Positions 8,415 to 16,773 of a stretch of 28,465 nt of DNA are shown here, one piece after another. Within the stretch, counting starts at the first letter, position 1; each line of letters begins with the position of its first letter. Source of the DNA: DASZQY01 sp035548515 (GTDB lineage: Bacteria; Pseudomonadota; Alphaproteobacteria; Rhizobiales; Kaistiaceae); contig DASZSW010000005.1 in NCBI GenBank assembly GCA_035548515.1, positions 1 through 28,465 of the forward strand, read 5' to 3'. The notes below the pieces were generated by a model. That model did no database searches and had not been told where the DNA came from. It worked only from the letters and a program-made list of their open reading frames with translations. Made by a program: the position numbers and the translations under genes.

Positions 8415-8772
8415 TGCCCCGCCGTCGACTGTCACGTCCGGCGGTGGAAGCAATCCTGCGTTCCATTGAAAACATCGACGTGGCGATGAAAGGCAAGTCG
8501 TTCGATGCGTTCTCGAACGACTGGCTACTGAAGCACGGCGTCCAGCGCGGCATCGAAATCATCTCGGAAGCCACGCGTCGGCTGCCGGACGCGCTGCTGG
8601 CGTCGCATCCGGAAATTGCCTGGGCGACATACGTGGCATCGGTAACGTGCTGCGCCACGACTACGACGAGATCATCGATCGCGTCATCTACGACGCCGCC
8701 ACGACGAAGCTTGTGACACTCAAGGCCGCCATCGTCGCGATCGACGCCTCCCTCGACGAGCCGCGCGAGTAG
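8414..8772 (+). pseudogene. hepT: HepT-like HEPN toxin (DUF86), broken by a one-base frameshift
   Basis: Two reading frames together make one HepT/DUF86 protein. The first, from the ATG at 8414, encodes the helical N-terminal part ending EIAW at 8621-8623. The second starts around GIGNVLRHDYDEI (8635 on) and ends at the TAG at 8770-8772. Adding one base near 8624-8634 joins them into a normal product of about 119 residues. Without it, the first frame ends at 8716 with an unrelated tail lacking the RHDY block. The block contains the HxY part of the HEPN RX4HXY motif, but the usual first arginine is glycine. This may be a true inactivating mutation or a sequencing error. Confidence 0.75.
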
Positions 8773-8791
8773 CGCATCGCGCGAAACGGGC

Positions 8792-8822
8792 GGGGCCGCC
8801 GCCCTGTTCGGACGACGGCCCC
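8792..8822. terminator. Strong hairpin between hepT and rnpB, likely terminator
   Basis: A 13-base-pair stem (8792-8804 with 8810-8822, two G-U pairs when read as the minus-strand RNA) closes a 5-base loop. It begins 20 bases after the hepT stop on the plus strand and just beyond the 3' end of rnpB on the minus strand, so it could end both transcripts. The T tract after it is poor (GTTT on the minus side, none on the plus side), so its strength as an intrinsic terminator is uncertain. Confidence 0.6.
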
Positions 8823-8830
8823 TCATCGTA

Positions 8831-9221
8831 ATCGCCAGTTGGCCTGTAAGCCGGGTTCTGTACGGCGGCTTTCGCCGCGCGACGGCCATTCTTCTTGGGC
8901 GGCGGTCACCCGCCGCCTCACGCTACCTACCCGGACGACCGGCCGGAAAAGCCGCGAGGGTTTGAGCCTCCGTCGTCCCTATTCGGTATTGCTCCCGGTG
9001 GGGTTTGCCGTGCCGTCGCTGTTGCCAGCTCCGCGGTGGGCTCTTACCCCACCCTTTCACCCTTACCCCGCAAGCGGGGCGGTCTGCTCTCTGTGGCACT
9101 TTCCCTGGGGTCGCCCCCGCCGGCCGTTAGCCGGCACCGTCTTTCCGTGGAGCCCGGACTTTCCTCTCCGGCGTCCTTTCGGAACTTGCCGCAGCGGCCG
9201 TCCAGCCGACTGACGGTCCTC
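8831..9221 (-). ncRNA. rnpB: RNase P RNA, bacterial type A
   Basis: This is the catalytic RNA of RNase P, which trims the 5' leaders of pre-tRNAs. Read on the minus strand, it holds the universal 5' core GAGGAAAGTCCGGGCTCC (9168-9151) and the 3' core ACAGAACCCGGCTTA (8861-8847). Other conserved blocks lie between them, including the GGGTGAAAGGGTGGGGTAAGAGCCCACC region. The ends are set by a P1 helix pairing CGTCAGTCGGC near the 5' end with GCCAACTGGCG near the 3' end, with one mismatch, so both ends are good to within a few bases. Protein frames seen across this stretch are spurious. Confidence 0.95.
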
Positions 9222-9249
9222 AAATGACAATCCGCCGGCCCATGGTCAA
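9222..9249 (-). promoter_or_regulatory. Candidate rnpB promoter
   Basis: On the minus strand TTGACC (9249-9244) and TCATTT (9227-9222) are separated by 16 bases, placing the start a few bases into the predicted 5' end of RNase P RNA. The -35 lies inside an inverted repeat (CCATGG either side of TCAAG, about 9240-9257). Confidence 0.5.
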
Positions 9250-9288
9250 GCCATGGACCAGCGGATGGTTGTGAGAAGCTTGCCGCGC

Positions 9289-9867
9289 CTACTGGAGGGA
9301 GGCGAACAGCGTCTTCAGGATGTTGCCCTCGCCGTTGGAGGCGATGGTCGCGTTGCCGCGCACGCTCGCCGGCGCAACCGGTGCCGCCGAAGCGAGGCGG
9401 ACGAACTTCGGTTTCGCGGGGACCTGAAGCTTGGCGACGACGGAGCGGCAGTAGCTCTTGATCATGTGCTTGTTGTACAGGCCGCCGTTGTAACGGGAGA
9501 GCATGCCGCACTGCGAGCCGCCGGCAAGACGCTGTGCCTGGCCGAGGTACTTCATGCCCCACTTGATGTTGGTGGCCGGATCGTAGAGGCCCTTGCGGGA
9601 GCCCGTGTAACCCATGCCCCGCGCCGTCTGCAGCTTGATCTGCATGAGGCCGATCTCGCCAGCACGTCCAGTTACCCGCGGATTGAAGTTGCTCTCATGG
9701 CGGACCACGGCTCGGGCAAGTTCAACCGGGATTCCGTTGGCCTGCGCGTGGGTCGCGATGAGGGCAGCGTACGCTTCTGCATTGCCGGCTTGTGCCTGGG
9801 ATACGACGGCGCCGGCGGTGGCTAGGAAGAAGAAGGACGCAAAAAGGATACGGAAGGCATTTCGCAT
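9289..9867 (-). CDS. Secreted lytic transglycosylase, SLT domain
   Basis: The product is 192 residues and is predicted to cleave the MurNAc-GlcNAc bond of peptidoglycan in the periplasm. A signal peptide is clear (residues 1-27, cleavage after AQA). The Slt-type goose-lysozyme-like domain follows at about 30-145, with the catalytic glutamate E58 in RHESNFNP, the GLMQ motif at 73-76 and the SRYNGG motif near 123-128. The C-terminus is an alanine/valine-rich tail of unknown use. It lies downstream of a cytoplasmic or exported amidase in the same direction with 120 bases between, so they may be separate transcripts. Several families share this domain, so no gene name is given. Confidence 0.88.
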   Translation of the reverse strand: MRNAFRILFASFFFLATAGAVVSQAQAGNAEAYAALIATHAQANGIPVELARAVVRHESNFNPRVTGRAGEIGLMQIKLQTARGMGYTGSRKGLYDPATNIKWGMKYLGQAQRLAGGSQCGMLSRYNGGLYNKHMIKSYCRSVVAKLQVPAKPKFVRLASAAPVAPASVRGNATIASNGEGNILKTLFASLQ

Positions 9868-9918
9868 GTCTTGGCATTCCCCGATGGTTTTGGTGAGGCC
9901 GCGAACACGCCGGGGAAA

Positions 9919-9937
9919 GCGCCCGGAAATGGGGCGC
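9919..9937. terminator. Small hairpin between the amidase and transglycosylase genes
   Basis: GCGCCC (9919-9924) pairs with GGGCGC (9932-9937) around a 7-base loop, followed on the minus strand by TTTCCCC. The stem is short and the T tract weak. It could be a weak terminator after the amidase gene or simply chance in GC-rich DNA. Confidence 0.25.
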
Positions 9938-9987
9938 GAAAACTCAAATACGGAGTCTTAACTGTAAGAAAATGTTGCCTTGCGCGA

Positions 9988-10725
9988 TTAATTTTGCCGC
10001 ATTGCGAGAAGGGCATCGAGCACCGCAACCGTGCCGGGATCGGCGACGCCATCCACCTGTGACGGCCGAAAATGGCGCTGGAACGCCTTTGTGACGGTTA
10101 CCGCGGCAGCGTCAAATTCACTACCCACATCAATGCCATAGCCGTAGCTGGCGAGCTTGGAACGGTATGTTGCAATGCGGTCGCCCCGTTCACCAAATCT
10201 CAGGGTTTCCGCCCCGTTAATGGTTTTCGCGACGGGCGCCACACCAATGCCGGCTTTGGAAAGGGTGGCCCACGGAAACAGCTCGCCGGGGTCGTCTTTT
10301 CGTTCCGGAGCCACATCCGAATGGGCCAAAACCCGCTCCGGCGGGATGGCATGGCGTCGCAGGATGTCGCCGCAGAGCGCGATCACCGCCGCAATCTGGA
10401 CATCGGGGAACGGTCGGTAGCCGAATTCATGCCCCGGATTAGCGACCTCGACGCCGATCGACCGCGAGTTGATGTCGGTCTCGCCCGCCCAGAAGGACTG
10501 CCCGGCGTGCCAGGCGCGCCGGCTTTCGTCCACGAGTTGGGCGACCCGCCCATCCTCGAAGACGAAATAGTGCGACGACACCGCGGACTCGGGATCGCAC
10601 AGCCACTTCAGCGCCCGTTCGTCGGAAATCATGCCTGTGTAGTGGAGGAGCAGGATGTCCACCGGCTTGCCCGCCGCCCGCTCGCCATGGTTGGGCGACG
10701 GCCGATGTTCGATCGCGAGCGCCAT
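9988..10725 (-). CDS. N-acetylmuramoyl-L-alanine amidase, AmpD/AmiD type with C-terminal peptidoglycan-binding domain
   Basis: This 245-residue protein is predicted to cut the amide bond between MurNAc and L-Ala in wall fragments. The Amidase_2 domain occupies about 20-155. Its zinc ligands match the AmpD pattern: H28 in LLLHYTG, H135 in LAHSDVAPERK and D145 in KDDPG. K143 and E93 (GVEV) are at the catalytic positions. A PG_binding_1 domain follows at about 165-240. I see no signal peptide, which points to cytoplasmic recycling of anhydro-muropeptides, although the binding domain would also fit an exported AmiD-like enzyme. It starts 2 bases after the TerB-DnaJ gene, so the two are probably co-transcribed. 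Confidence 0.9.
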   Translation of the reverse strand: MALAIEHRPSPNHGERAAGKPVDILLLHYTGMISDERALKWLCDPESAVSSHYFVFEDGRVAQLVDESRRAWHAGQSFWAGETDINSRSIGVEVANPGHEFGYRPFPDVQIAAVIALCGDILRRHAIPPERVLAHSDVAPERKDDPGELFPWATLSKAGIGVAPVAKTINGAETLRFGERGDRIATYRSKLASYGYGIDVGSEFDAAAVTVTKAFQRHFRPSQVDGVADPGTVAVLDALLAMRQN

Positions 10726-10727
10726 GG

Positions 10728-11447
10728 CTACCCCGCCTCCGCCGGCGCAGGACGCCGCTGCCGCTCGATCTGCTCATAGGCGCGGTTGATCGCGGCCAGG
10801 CGGTCGTTGGCGATGGCGATGAAATCCGGCGGGAGGCCGCGCGCGATGAAACGATCGGGATGGTTCTCCGCGACCAGCTTCAGGTAGTGGCTGCGGATCT
10901 CGCTGTACGGCCAGTCCCGGTTCACGCCGAGGACCGCAAAGGGATCGCCTTCCGGCCCGACGACGTGACGCGCGGCGATCTGCTCGAAGGCGGCGCCGCG
11001 GATGCCGAAGATTTCGGCGACCGTCTCCAGGAACGCCAGCTCAGCCTCATGCACGGCGCCGTCGGCCTTGGCGATGAAAAACAGGCCATCGAGCACGTCG
11101 ACCAGCGCGTCGCGAGCGTCGGCATAGAGCGCGGCCACACGCCGGGCGTAAGAGTCGTAGCCGGCGACGTCCCGCTTCGCGAGATCGAACAGGCGCGCGA
11201 CATGGCCCTCCTCGCTCGCCGGCATGTGGAAGATGCGCCGGAAGGCGGCGACCTCCGATTGCGTCACGACTCCATCAGCCTTCGCCATCTTGGCCGAAAG
11301 GGCAATCAGCGCCGTCGCGAACGCGACCTCGCGCCGCGTCGCGGCGTCGGGAATGGCGCCAAACAGTGCGCCGGTCTTGGCGAGCAGCGCCGACAGCGCA
11401 TCGGCCCCGGTTTCCGCCGCTTGTCCGATCCAGGTCCACAGGCTCAT
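10728..11447 (-). CDS. TerB-like and DnaJ-domain protein (DjlA-like co-chaperone)
   Basis: The product is 239 residues. An alpha-helical TerB-like domain at about 40-160 has two acidic metal-binding-like motifs, KADGVVTQSE (56-65) and KADGAVHEAE (127-136). A C-terminal J domain follows at about 168-228 with the HPD motif at 196-198, which stimulates DnaK ATPase in this family. The N-terminus is only weakly hydrophobic, unlike the membrane anchor of E. coli DjlA, so I infer a cytoplasmic or peripheral location. It is 69 bases from the divergent EamA gene and directly upstream of the amidase, with a 2-base gap. Confidence 0.88.
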   Translation of the reverse strand: MSLWTWIGQAAETGADALSALLAKTGALFGAIPDAATRREVAFATALIALSAKMAKADGVVTQSEVAAFRRIFHMPASEEGHVARLFDLAKRDVAGYDSYARRVAALYADARDALVDVLDGLFFIAKADGAVHEAELAFLETVAEIFGIRGAAFEQIAARHVVGPEGDPFAVLGVNRDWPYSEIRSHYLKLVAENHPDRFIARGLPPDFIAIANDRLAAINRAYEQIERQRRPAPAEAG

Positions 11448-11516
11448 GCGACGACCTTAGGCGAATCATGCCGGGCGTGCGAGAAGTCCCTCCGCCCCGC
11501 CATTCGCCACATCACC

Positions 11517-12404
11517 ATGGTTCAGAACAGTCGCTCCCTTGGCCTGCTGCTTGGCCTTGTCGCCGTCGTAATGTTTGGCGGCTCGCTGCCCGCGACCCGC
11601 ATCGCCGTCGCCTACCTCGACCCGTGGTTCGTCACGGCCGCGCGGGCGGCCATCGCCGGTATCCTCGCGCTCGGCACGCTGGCGATCTCGCGACCGCCGT
11701 ATCCACGCCAGTACACCATGCGGCTTGGCCTGATCTCGCTGTGCCTGGTGATCGGCTTCCCAGCGTTGTTGGCCATCGCCTCCGTCACGGTGCCGGCGAC
11801 CCATGCCAGCGTCATCCTCGGGCTGCTGCCGCTGGCCACCACCGTTGCCGCCGTGCCGCTCGCGGGCGAACGGCCGTCGCTGGTGTTCTGGATCCTCAGC
11901 CTCATCGGCGCCGGTCTGGTCGCGGCGTTCGCCCTCCGCGACGGCAACGTCGCGGTCGTCACCGGCGACATATTCCTTGCGCTGGCGGTGACGCTGACCG
12001 GTGTCGGCTACACGCTGTCGGGCGTGATGTCGCGCACCATGGCCGGGTGGCAGGTGATCGCCTGGGCGCTGCTCATGGCGCTGCCGCTCGCGATCATCGT
12101 GACCATCGCGCTATGGCCGGCAAACGCCGCCAGCGTGCCGATAGGTGCGTGGATCGGTCTTATCTATGTCGGCGCGATCTCGCAGTTCATCGGGTACGCG
12201 TTCTGGAATGTCGCACTGGCGGTCGGCGGCGTCGCGCGGGTCGGGCAACTGCAACTGGTGCAGCCTTTCGTCTCGATGGGGCTGGCGGCGCTGTTCCTCG
12301 GCGAGGCGGTAGACGGCGAGATGATCGGCTTCGCGCTCGCCGTGGTGATCGTGGTCGCGCTTGGCAGGCGTGCAGCAGTGCGGACTACGGCTTCGTCGCC
12401 TTGA
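11517..12404 (+). CDS. EamA-family (DMT superfamily) membrane transporter
   Basis: The product is a 295-residue inner-membrane protein with about ten hydrophobic spans arranged as two EamA repeats (about 8-140 and 148-285). Landmarks are the first-span GGSLPATRIAVAYLDP and, near the end of each repeat, AGERPS and LGEAVDG in the positions of the conserved glutamate. Family members export or import amino acids, nucleotides and other metabolites, and the substrate here cannot be told. The ATG at 11517 is preferred because it starts just before span one; the open frame further upstream overlaps the divergent DnaJ-domain gene. The 3' end overlaps the convergent next gene by 20 bases. Confidence 0.88.
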   Translation: MVQNSRSLGLLLGLVAVVMFGGSLPATRIAVAYLDPWFVTAARAAIAGILALGTLAISRPPYPRQYTMRLGLISLCLVIGFPALLAIASVTVPATHASVILGLLPLATTVAAVPLAGERPSLVFWILSLIGAGLVAAFALRDGNVAVVTGDIFLALAVTLTGVGYTLSGVMSRTMAGWQVIAWALLMALPLAIIVTIALWPANAASVPIGAWIGLIYVGAISQFIGYAFWNVALAVGGVARVGQLQLVQPFVSMGLAALFLGEAVDGEMIGFALAVVIVVALGRRAAVRTTASSP

Positions 12405-13011
12405 GGTCGTCGAAGGCGAAGGTGGCGGCGTCCTTGTCGGGCGAACCCGCGAACAGGCCGATCTGCTGGCCGTTGTCCGGTGCGGAGCCCGATACTTTCT
12501 TGAACTCCGTGCCGTTGACGTAGAACGTCGCGTCATCGCCAACGGTCGTCACGCGCAGCTCGTTGGTCGCGCCGTCGCCCTTGTTGGCGTTGGCGACGTC
12601 CTGCCAGTTGACCTGCGCCAGCCACTTGCCGCGCTGCCGCCGCCACACCGAAGCCTTGCCATTGGGCGCGAGCTCGAAGACGTAGAAGTTGTTGATGTCG
12701 GTGTACCAGAAGATCGGTCCGGCCTTGGCCTCGGTCGGATCGACGCCCGTGACCGTAGTGACGTTCACGCACATGTCGATGTCGTCATACATCCCGGCGT
12801 TGTTGGCGACCCAGACGTACGTGCCGACGGCCGGGTTGAGCAGCAATTGGCCGTTGTCGATCTTCACCGCCGCGTTCGCCTGCCCCCAGGTTGGCTGGAG
12901 AGTGTCGAAGGTATCCTGGAAAAGCACGTCCAGTCCCGGACACACGGCAGCCGCCGGGCCGTAGCCCGCGAAGCTGATCGCGGCGGCAAGGACAAACGTG
13001 CGGGCAATCAT
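12385..13011 (-). CDS. Secreted protein with a concanavalin/DUF1080-like beta-sandwich domain
   Basis: The product is 208 residues from the ATG at 13011-13009, chosen because it begins a clear signal peptide (1-22, cleavage near AAA). The mature part has FQDTFDTLQPTWG near the start, a typical opening of LamG- and DUF1080-like domains. A run of alternating beta-strand-like segments follows, with FYVFELAPNGKASVWR, NELRVTT and FYVNGTEF. Such folds often bind or act on glycans, but no catalytic residues can be named. Cysteines at about 24 and 82 could form a disulfide. It is divergent from the oxoprolinase gene and convergent with the EamA gene. Confidence 0.7.
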   Translation of the reverse strand: MIARTFVLAAAISFAGYGPAAAVCPGLDVLFQDTFDTLQPTWGQANAAVKIDNGQLLLNPAVGTYVWVANNAGMYDDIDMCVNVTTVTGVDPTEAKAGPIFWYTDINNFYVFELAPNGKASVWRRQRGKWLAQVNWQDVANANKGDGATNELRVTTVGDDATFYVNGTEFKKVSGSAPDNGQQIGLFAGSPDKDAATFAFDDLKATKP

Positions 13012-13096
13012 TCGAGCGGCTCCCAGTCGGGCGGCGATGCTATAGCCATGACGCACCCGATGGAACAGCTTGAGCGGCGGGCGGCGGCAGGGCCAT

Positions 13097-16000
13097 ATGG
13101 CGCCGCGGCAGATGGAGAAGAAGACTGTGGCGGCGCCGGGGCAATGGGATTTCTGGATCGATCGCGGCGGTACATTTACCGACATCGTGGCCCGAGATCC
13201 GCGCGGCTCCCTGCGGGTCGTTAAGCTGCTTTCCGAGAATCCCGGCGTGTATCGCGATGCAGCCATCGCGGGCATCCGCCAGTTGCTCGGCGTTAACGAT
13301 GGCGAACCGATTCCCGCCGGATCGATCGCCGCCGTGAAGATGGGCACCACGGTCGCCACCAACGCGCTGCTCGAGCGCAAGGGCGACCGGACGCTGTTGC
13401 TCATCACCCGCGGCTTCCGCGACGGGCTGAAGCTCGGCTACCAGGCACGCGCAGAAATCTTCGCCAAGAAGATCGTCAAGCCGGAGATGCTCTATGAGCG
13501 CGTCGCCGAGGTCACGGAGCGCGTTCTGGTCGACGGCACCGTCGAGGCCGCGCCCAACCTGGAAGCCGTGCGGGCCGATCTCGCCGCTGCCTGGAGGGAC
13601 GGCATCCGCTCGGTGGCGATCGTCTTCATGCACGCGTGGCGCTACGCCGAACACGAGCAGCGCGTCGCGGCTCTGGCCCGCGAGATGGGTTTCCCGCAGG
13701 TCTCCGCCAGCCACGAGGTCTCTCCGCTGATCAAGCTGGTCGGTCGCGGCGACACAACGGTCGTGGACGCCTACCTGTCGCCGATCCTGCGGCGCTACGT
13801 CGACCAGGTGGCGGCGGAACTGGGCGACGGCCCGCGGTTGATGTTCATGCGCTCGTCCGGCGGCCTCACCGCCGCCGATCTGTTCCAGGGCAAGGACGCG
13901 ATCCTGTCCGGTCCGGCCGGCGGCGTCGTTGCAGCGGTAGAAACGGCCCGCGGCGCCGGCTTCGACAAGGTCATCGGCTTCGACATGGGCGGCACTTCGA
14001 CCGACGTGTCGCACTACGACGGCGAGTACGAGCGCGCCTTCGAGACGGAGGTCGCCGGCGTGCGCATGCGCGCGCCGATGATGCGCATCCACACCGTGGC
14101 GGCCGGCGGCGGCTCGATCCTCAAGTTCGACCAGGGACGCTATCGCGTCGGGCCGGAATCGGCAGGCGCCGATCCGGGGCCGGCGGGCTATCGCCGCGGC
14201 GGCCCGCTGACCGTGACCGATGCCAACATCATGGTAGGGAAACTGATCCCCGACTTCTTCCCTTCCATCTTCGGTCCGACCCGCGACGAGCCGCTGGATG
14301 ACGAAGTCGTCCACGCGAAGTTCGTCGAGCTGGCCAAGACGATCGGCGACGGCCGCACGCCCGAGGAGATCGCCGACGGTTTTCTGCGCATCGCGGTCGA
14401 GAACATGGCGAACGCGATCAAGAAGGTATCGGTCGCCCGCGGCTACGACGTCACCGAATACGCGCTGAACTGCTTCGGCGGCGCCGGCGGGCAGCACGCC
14501 TGCGCCGTCGCCGATGCGCTCGGCATGACCACGGTACTCATCCATCCCTACTCCGGCGTGTTGTCAGCCTACGGCATGGGGCTCGCCGACATCCGCGCCA
14601 CGCGTAACCGCGCAGCGATGATGCCGCTGGCATCGGGCATCGACCAGGCGGCGGTCGATGCGCTGACAGTCGAGGTGCTTGCGGAGCTGAGCGCGCAGGG
14701 TGTGAGCGAGGGTGTGCGGACGTTCACGCGGCTGCACCTGCGCTACGACGGCACGGATACGACGATTCCGATTTTCGCCCGCGACGACGCGGCAGCGGCG
14801 CTCGTCGATTTCGAGGCGGCGCATCGCAAGCAGTTCGGCTTCCTGTTTCCCGATCGGCCCGTGGTGGTGGAAAGCATCGAGGTCGAGGCGGTGGGCGGCG
14901 GCGCCGCCATCAATGCTACCCCGGCATCCGACGCACGCGGCGCTGCGTCGGCGCATGCCACGGCGCGCTTCTTCTCCAACGGCACGCACCACGACGCAGC
15001 GGTATACCTGCGGGACGCGATCCCGCGGGGCGGCGTGGTCCTCGGCCCTGCCCTCATCATCGAGCCCAACCAGACGATCGTCGTCGAGGACGGCTGGCAG
15101 GTAGCGGTCACCGAGCAGAACGATGTCGTGATGACTCGCGCGGTGGCGGCGCCGAAGCGGCGCGCCATCGGCACCGATGCCGATCCGATCATGCTTGAGG
15201 TGTTCAACAACCTGTTCATGGCGATCGCCGAGCAGATGGGCGTCACGCTCCAGAACACCGCGAGCTCGGTCAACATCAAGGAGCGGCTGGACTTCTCCTG
15301 TGCCGTCTTCGACGGCGACGGCCGCCTGGTCGCCAACGCACCGCACATGCCGGTGCATCTCGGCTCGATGGACCGGTCGGTGGAGACCATCATCCGCCTC
15401 AATGCCGGCGACATCCATCCCGGCGACGTGTTCGCGCTGAATGCGCCGTATAACGGCGGTACGCACCTGCCCGACATCACCGTGTGCACGCCGGTGTTCG
15501 ACGATGCCGGCGAAGAGGCGAGGAGCGGCGAAGCCGCGACCGGGAATGAAAGAAAGATCCTGTTCTGGGTCGCTTCGCGCGGTCATCACGCCGACGTCGG
15601 CGGCACCGCGCCGGGATCGATGACGCCACGCGCCACCACCGTGGACGAGGAAGGCGTCCTCATCGACAACCTGCGGCTGGTCGAGCGCGGTGTGTTCCGC
15701 GGCGCCGACGTGCTGGCCGTGCTGACCGACCACCCCTACCCCTGCCGCAATCCGGCGCAGAACATCGCCGACCTCCGCGCCCAGATCGCCGCCAACGAAA
15801 AGGGCGTGACCGAGGTGAAGAAAATGGTCACCCATTTCGGCCTCGACGTCGTGCGCGCCTACATGGGCCATGTGCAGGACAACGCGGCGGAAAGTGTGCG
15901 CCGCGTGATCGACGCGCTCCACGACTCCAGTTTCGAGGTGAAGACCGACCAGGGCGCCGTGATCCGCGTGAAAATCACGGTGGACCGGACGAAGCGCGAG

Positions 16001-16762
16001 GCGACCGTGGACTTCACTGGCACCTCGCCGCAGCAGGCTACCAACTTCAACGCGCCGGAGCCGGTCGCCCGCGCGGCGGTGCTCTACGCCTTCCGCGTCA
16101 TGGTCGAGGGCGACATCCCCATGAACGCGGGATGCCTGCGGCCGATCCGCATCGTCATCCCGGAAGGCTCGATGCTGTCGCCGAAGTATCCGGCGGCCGT
16201 CGTGGCCGGCAACGTCGAGACCAGCCAGCACGTTACCGACTGCCTGTTCGGCGCGCTCGGCGCGCTCGCCTCCGCGCAAGGCACGATGAACAATCTCACC
16301 TTCGGCAGCGCGCGCTATCAATACTACGAGACGCTCTGCTCCGGGTCGCCCGCAGGTGTGATGAACGACGGCACCGGCTTCGACGGTACCGACGGCGTCC
16401 ACACCCACATGACCAACTCGCGCCTGACCGATCCCGAGATCCTGGAACTGCGCTATCCGGTGGTCGTGGAAGACTTCCACATCCGCCCGAATTCCGGCGG
16501 CAAAGGACACTGGTCGGCTGGCAACGGCACCGAACGGACGCTGCGCTTCCTCGAGGCAATGGACTGCGCGATCCTCTCGTCACACCGCGCCGTGCCACCA
16601 CATGGGCTGAACGGCGGCGCTGACGGCGCTCTTGGGATCACACGCGTCCGCCGCGCCGACGGCAAACTGGAGACTCTCAGCGGCTGCGACCAGACAAAGA
16701 TGGCGCCCGGCGATGCGGTGATCGTGACGACGCCGACCGGGGGCGGCTACGGCAAACCCTAA
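13097..16762 (+). CDS. 5-oxoprolinase, fused HyuA-HyuB type
   Basis: The product is about 1,221 residues and joins both halves of the hydantoinase/oxoprolinase family. It is expected to hydrolyse 5-oxo-L-proline to glutamate with ATP. The HyuA-like half (about 1-690) has the ATP-binding DRGGTFTD at 22-29 and FDMGGTSTDVS near 290-300. The HyuB-like half (about 695-1221) has NIKERLDFSCA, PYNGGTHLPD and SRGHHADVGG. GMGLADIRA before the junction and the full-length fusion favour 5-oxoprolinase over hydantoinase. Start choice is open: TTG at 13070, ATG at 13097 (used here, with CAGGG upstream) or ATG at 13112. An unusual charged insert lies at about residues 805-818. Confidence 0.9.
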   Translation: MAPRQMEKKTVAAPGQWDFWIDRGGTFTDIVARDPRGSLRVVKLLSENPGVYRDAAIAGIRQLLGVNDGEPIPAGSIAAVKMGTTVATNALLERKGDRTLLLITRGFRDGLKLGYQARAEIFAKKIVKPEMLYERVAEVTERVLVDGTVEAAPNLEAVRADLAAAWRDGIRSVAIVFMHAWRYAEHEQRVAALAREMGFPQVSASHEVSPLIKLVGRGDTTVVDAYLSPILRRYVDQVAAELGDGPRLMFMRSSGGLTAADLFQGKDAILSGPAGGVVAAVETARGAGFDKVIGFDMGGTSTDVSHYDGEYERAFETEVAGVRMRAPMMRIHTVAAGGGSILKFDQGRYRVGPESAGADPGPAGYRRGGPLTVTDANIMVGKLIPDFFPSIFGPTRDEPLDDEVVHAKFVELAKTIGDGRTPEEIADGFLRIAVENMANAIKKVSVARGYDVTEYALNCFGGAGGQHACAVADALGMTTVLIHPYSGVLSAYGMGLADIRATRNRAAMMPLASGIDQAAVDALTVEVLAELSAQGVSEGVRTFTRLHLRYDGTDTTIPIFARDDAAAALVDFEAAHRKQFGFLFPDRPVVVESIEVEAVGGGAAINATPASDARGAASAHATARFFSNGTHHDAAVYLRDAIPRGGVVLGPALIIEPNQTIVVEDGWQVAVTEQNDVVMTRAVAAPKRRAIGTDADPIMLEVFNNLFMAIAEQMGVTLQNTASSVNIKERLDFSCAVFDGDGRLVANAPHMPVHLGSMDRSVETIIRLNAGDIHPGDVFALNAPYNGGTHLPDITVCTPVFDDAGEEARSGEAATGNERKILFWVASRGHHADVGGTAPGSMTPRATTVDEEGVLIDNLRLVERGVFRGADVLAVLTDHPYPCRNPAQNIADLRAQIAANEKGVTEVKKMVTHFGLDVVRAYMGHVQDNAAESVRRVIDALHDSSFEVKTDQGAVIRVKITVDRTKREATVDFTGTSPQQATNFNAPEPVARAAVLYAFRVMVEGDIPMNAGCLRPIRIVIPEGSMLSPKYPAAVVAGNVETSQHVTDCLFGALGALASAQGTMNNLTFGSARYQYYETLCSGSPAGVMNDGTGFDGTDGVHTHMTNSRLTDPEILELRYPVVVEDFHIRPNSGGKGHWSAGNGTERTLRFLEAMDCAILSSHRAVPPHGLNGGADGALGITRVRRADGKLETLSGCDQTKMAPGDAVIVTTPTGGGYGKP
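15512..15552 (+). repeat. In-frame insert with GAA-loop palindrome inside the oxoprolinase gene
   Basis: Between conserved DDAG and KILFWVASRGHHADVGG the protein carries an extra stretch, EEARSGEAATGNER, in a place where I would expect a short loop. Its DNA holds a perfect small palindrome, GCGGC-GAA-GCCGC (15525-15537). The same GAA-triloop design is found in the palindromic elements near 27593-27609 and 28094-28110. It may be a small repeat that landed in a coding region in a tolerated frame. The base sequences outside the loop are different, so kinship is only a suggestion. Confidence 0.35.
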
Positions 16763-16773
16763 GGCCGCCGCTG

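Noticed and set aside
8839..9562. Several open frames on both strands between hepT and the transglycosylase gene
   Set aside because: They overlap RNase P RNA, whose conserved core sequences are unmistakable; proteins predicted across rnpB are a common annotation error.
13070..13096. TTG start of the oxoprolinase gene at 13070
   Set aside because: The family N-terminus begins shortly before the DRGGTFTD motif; ATG codons at 13097 or 13112 give a more usual length, so the TTG is not needed.
14564..16510. A 648-codon open frame on the minus strand
   Set aside because: It is antisense to the HyuB half of the oxoprolinase, shows no recognisable domain and has the same His/Arg/Val-rich bias as other antisense frames here.
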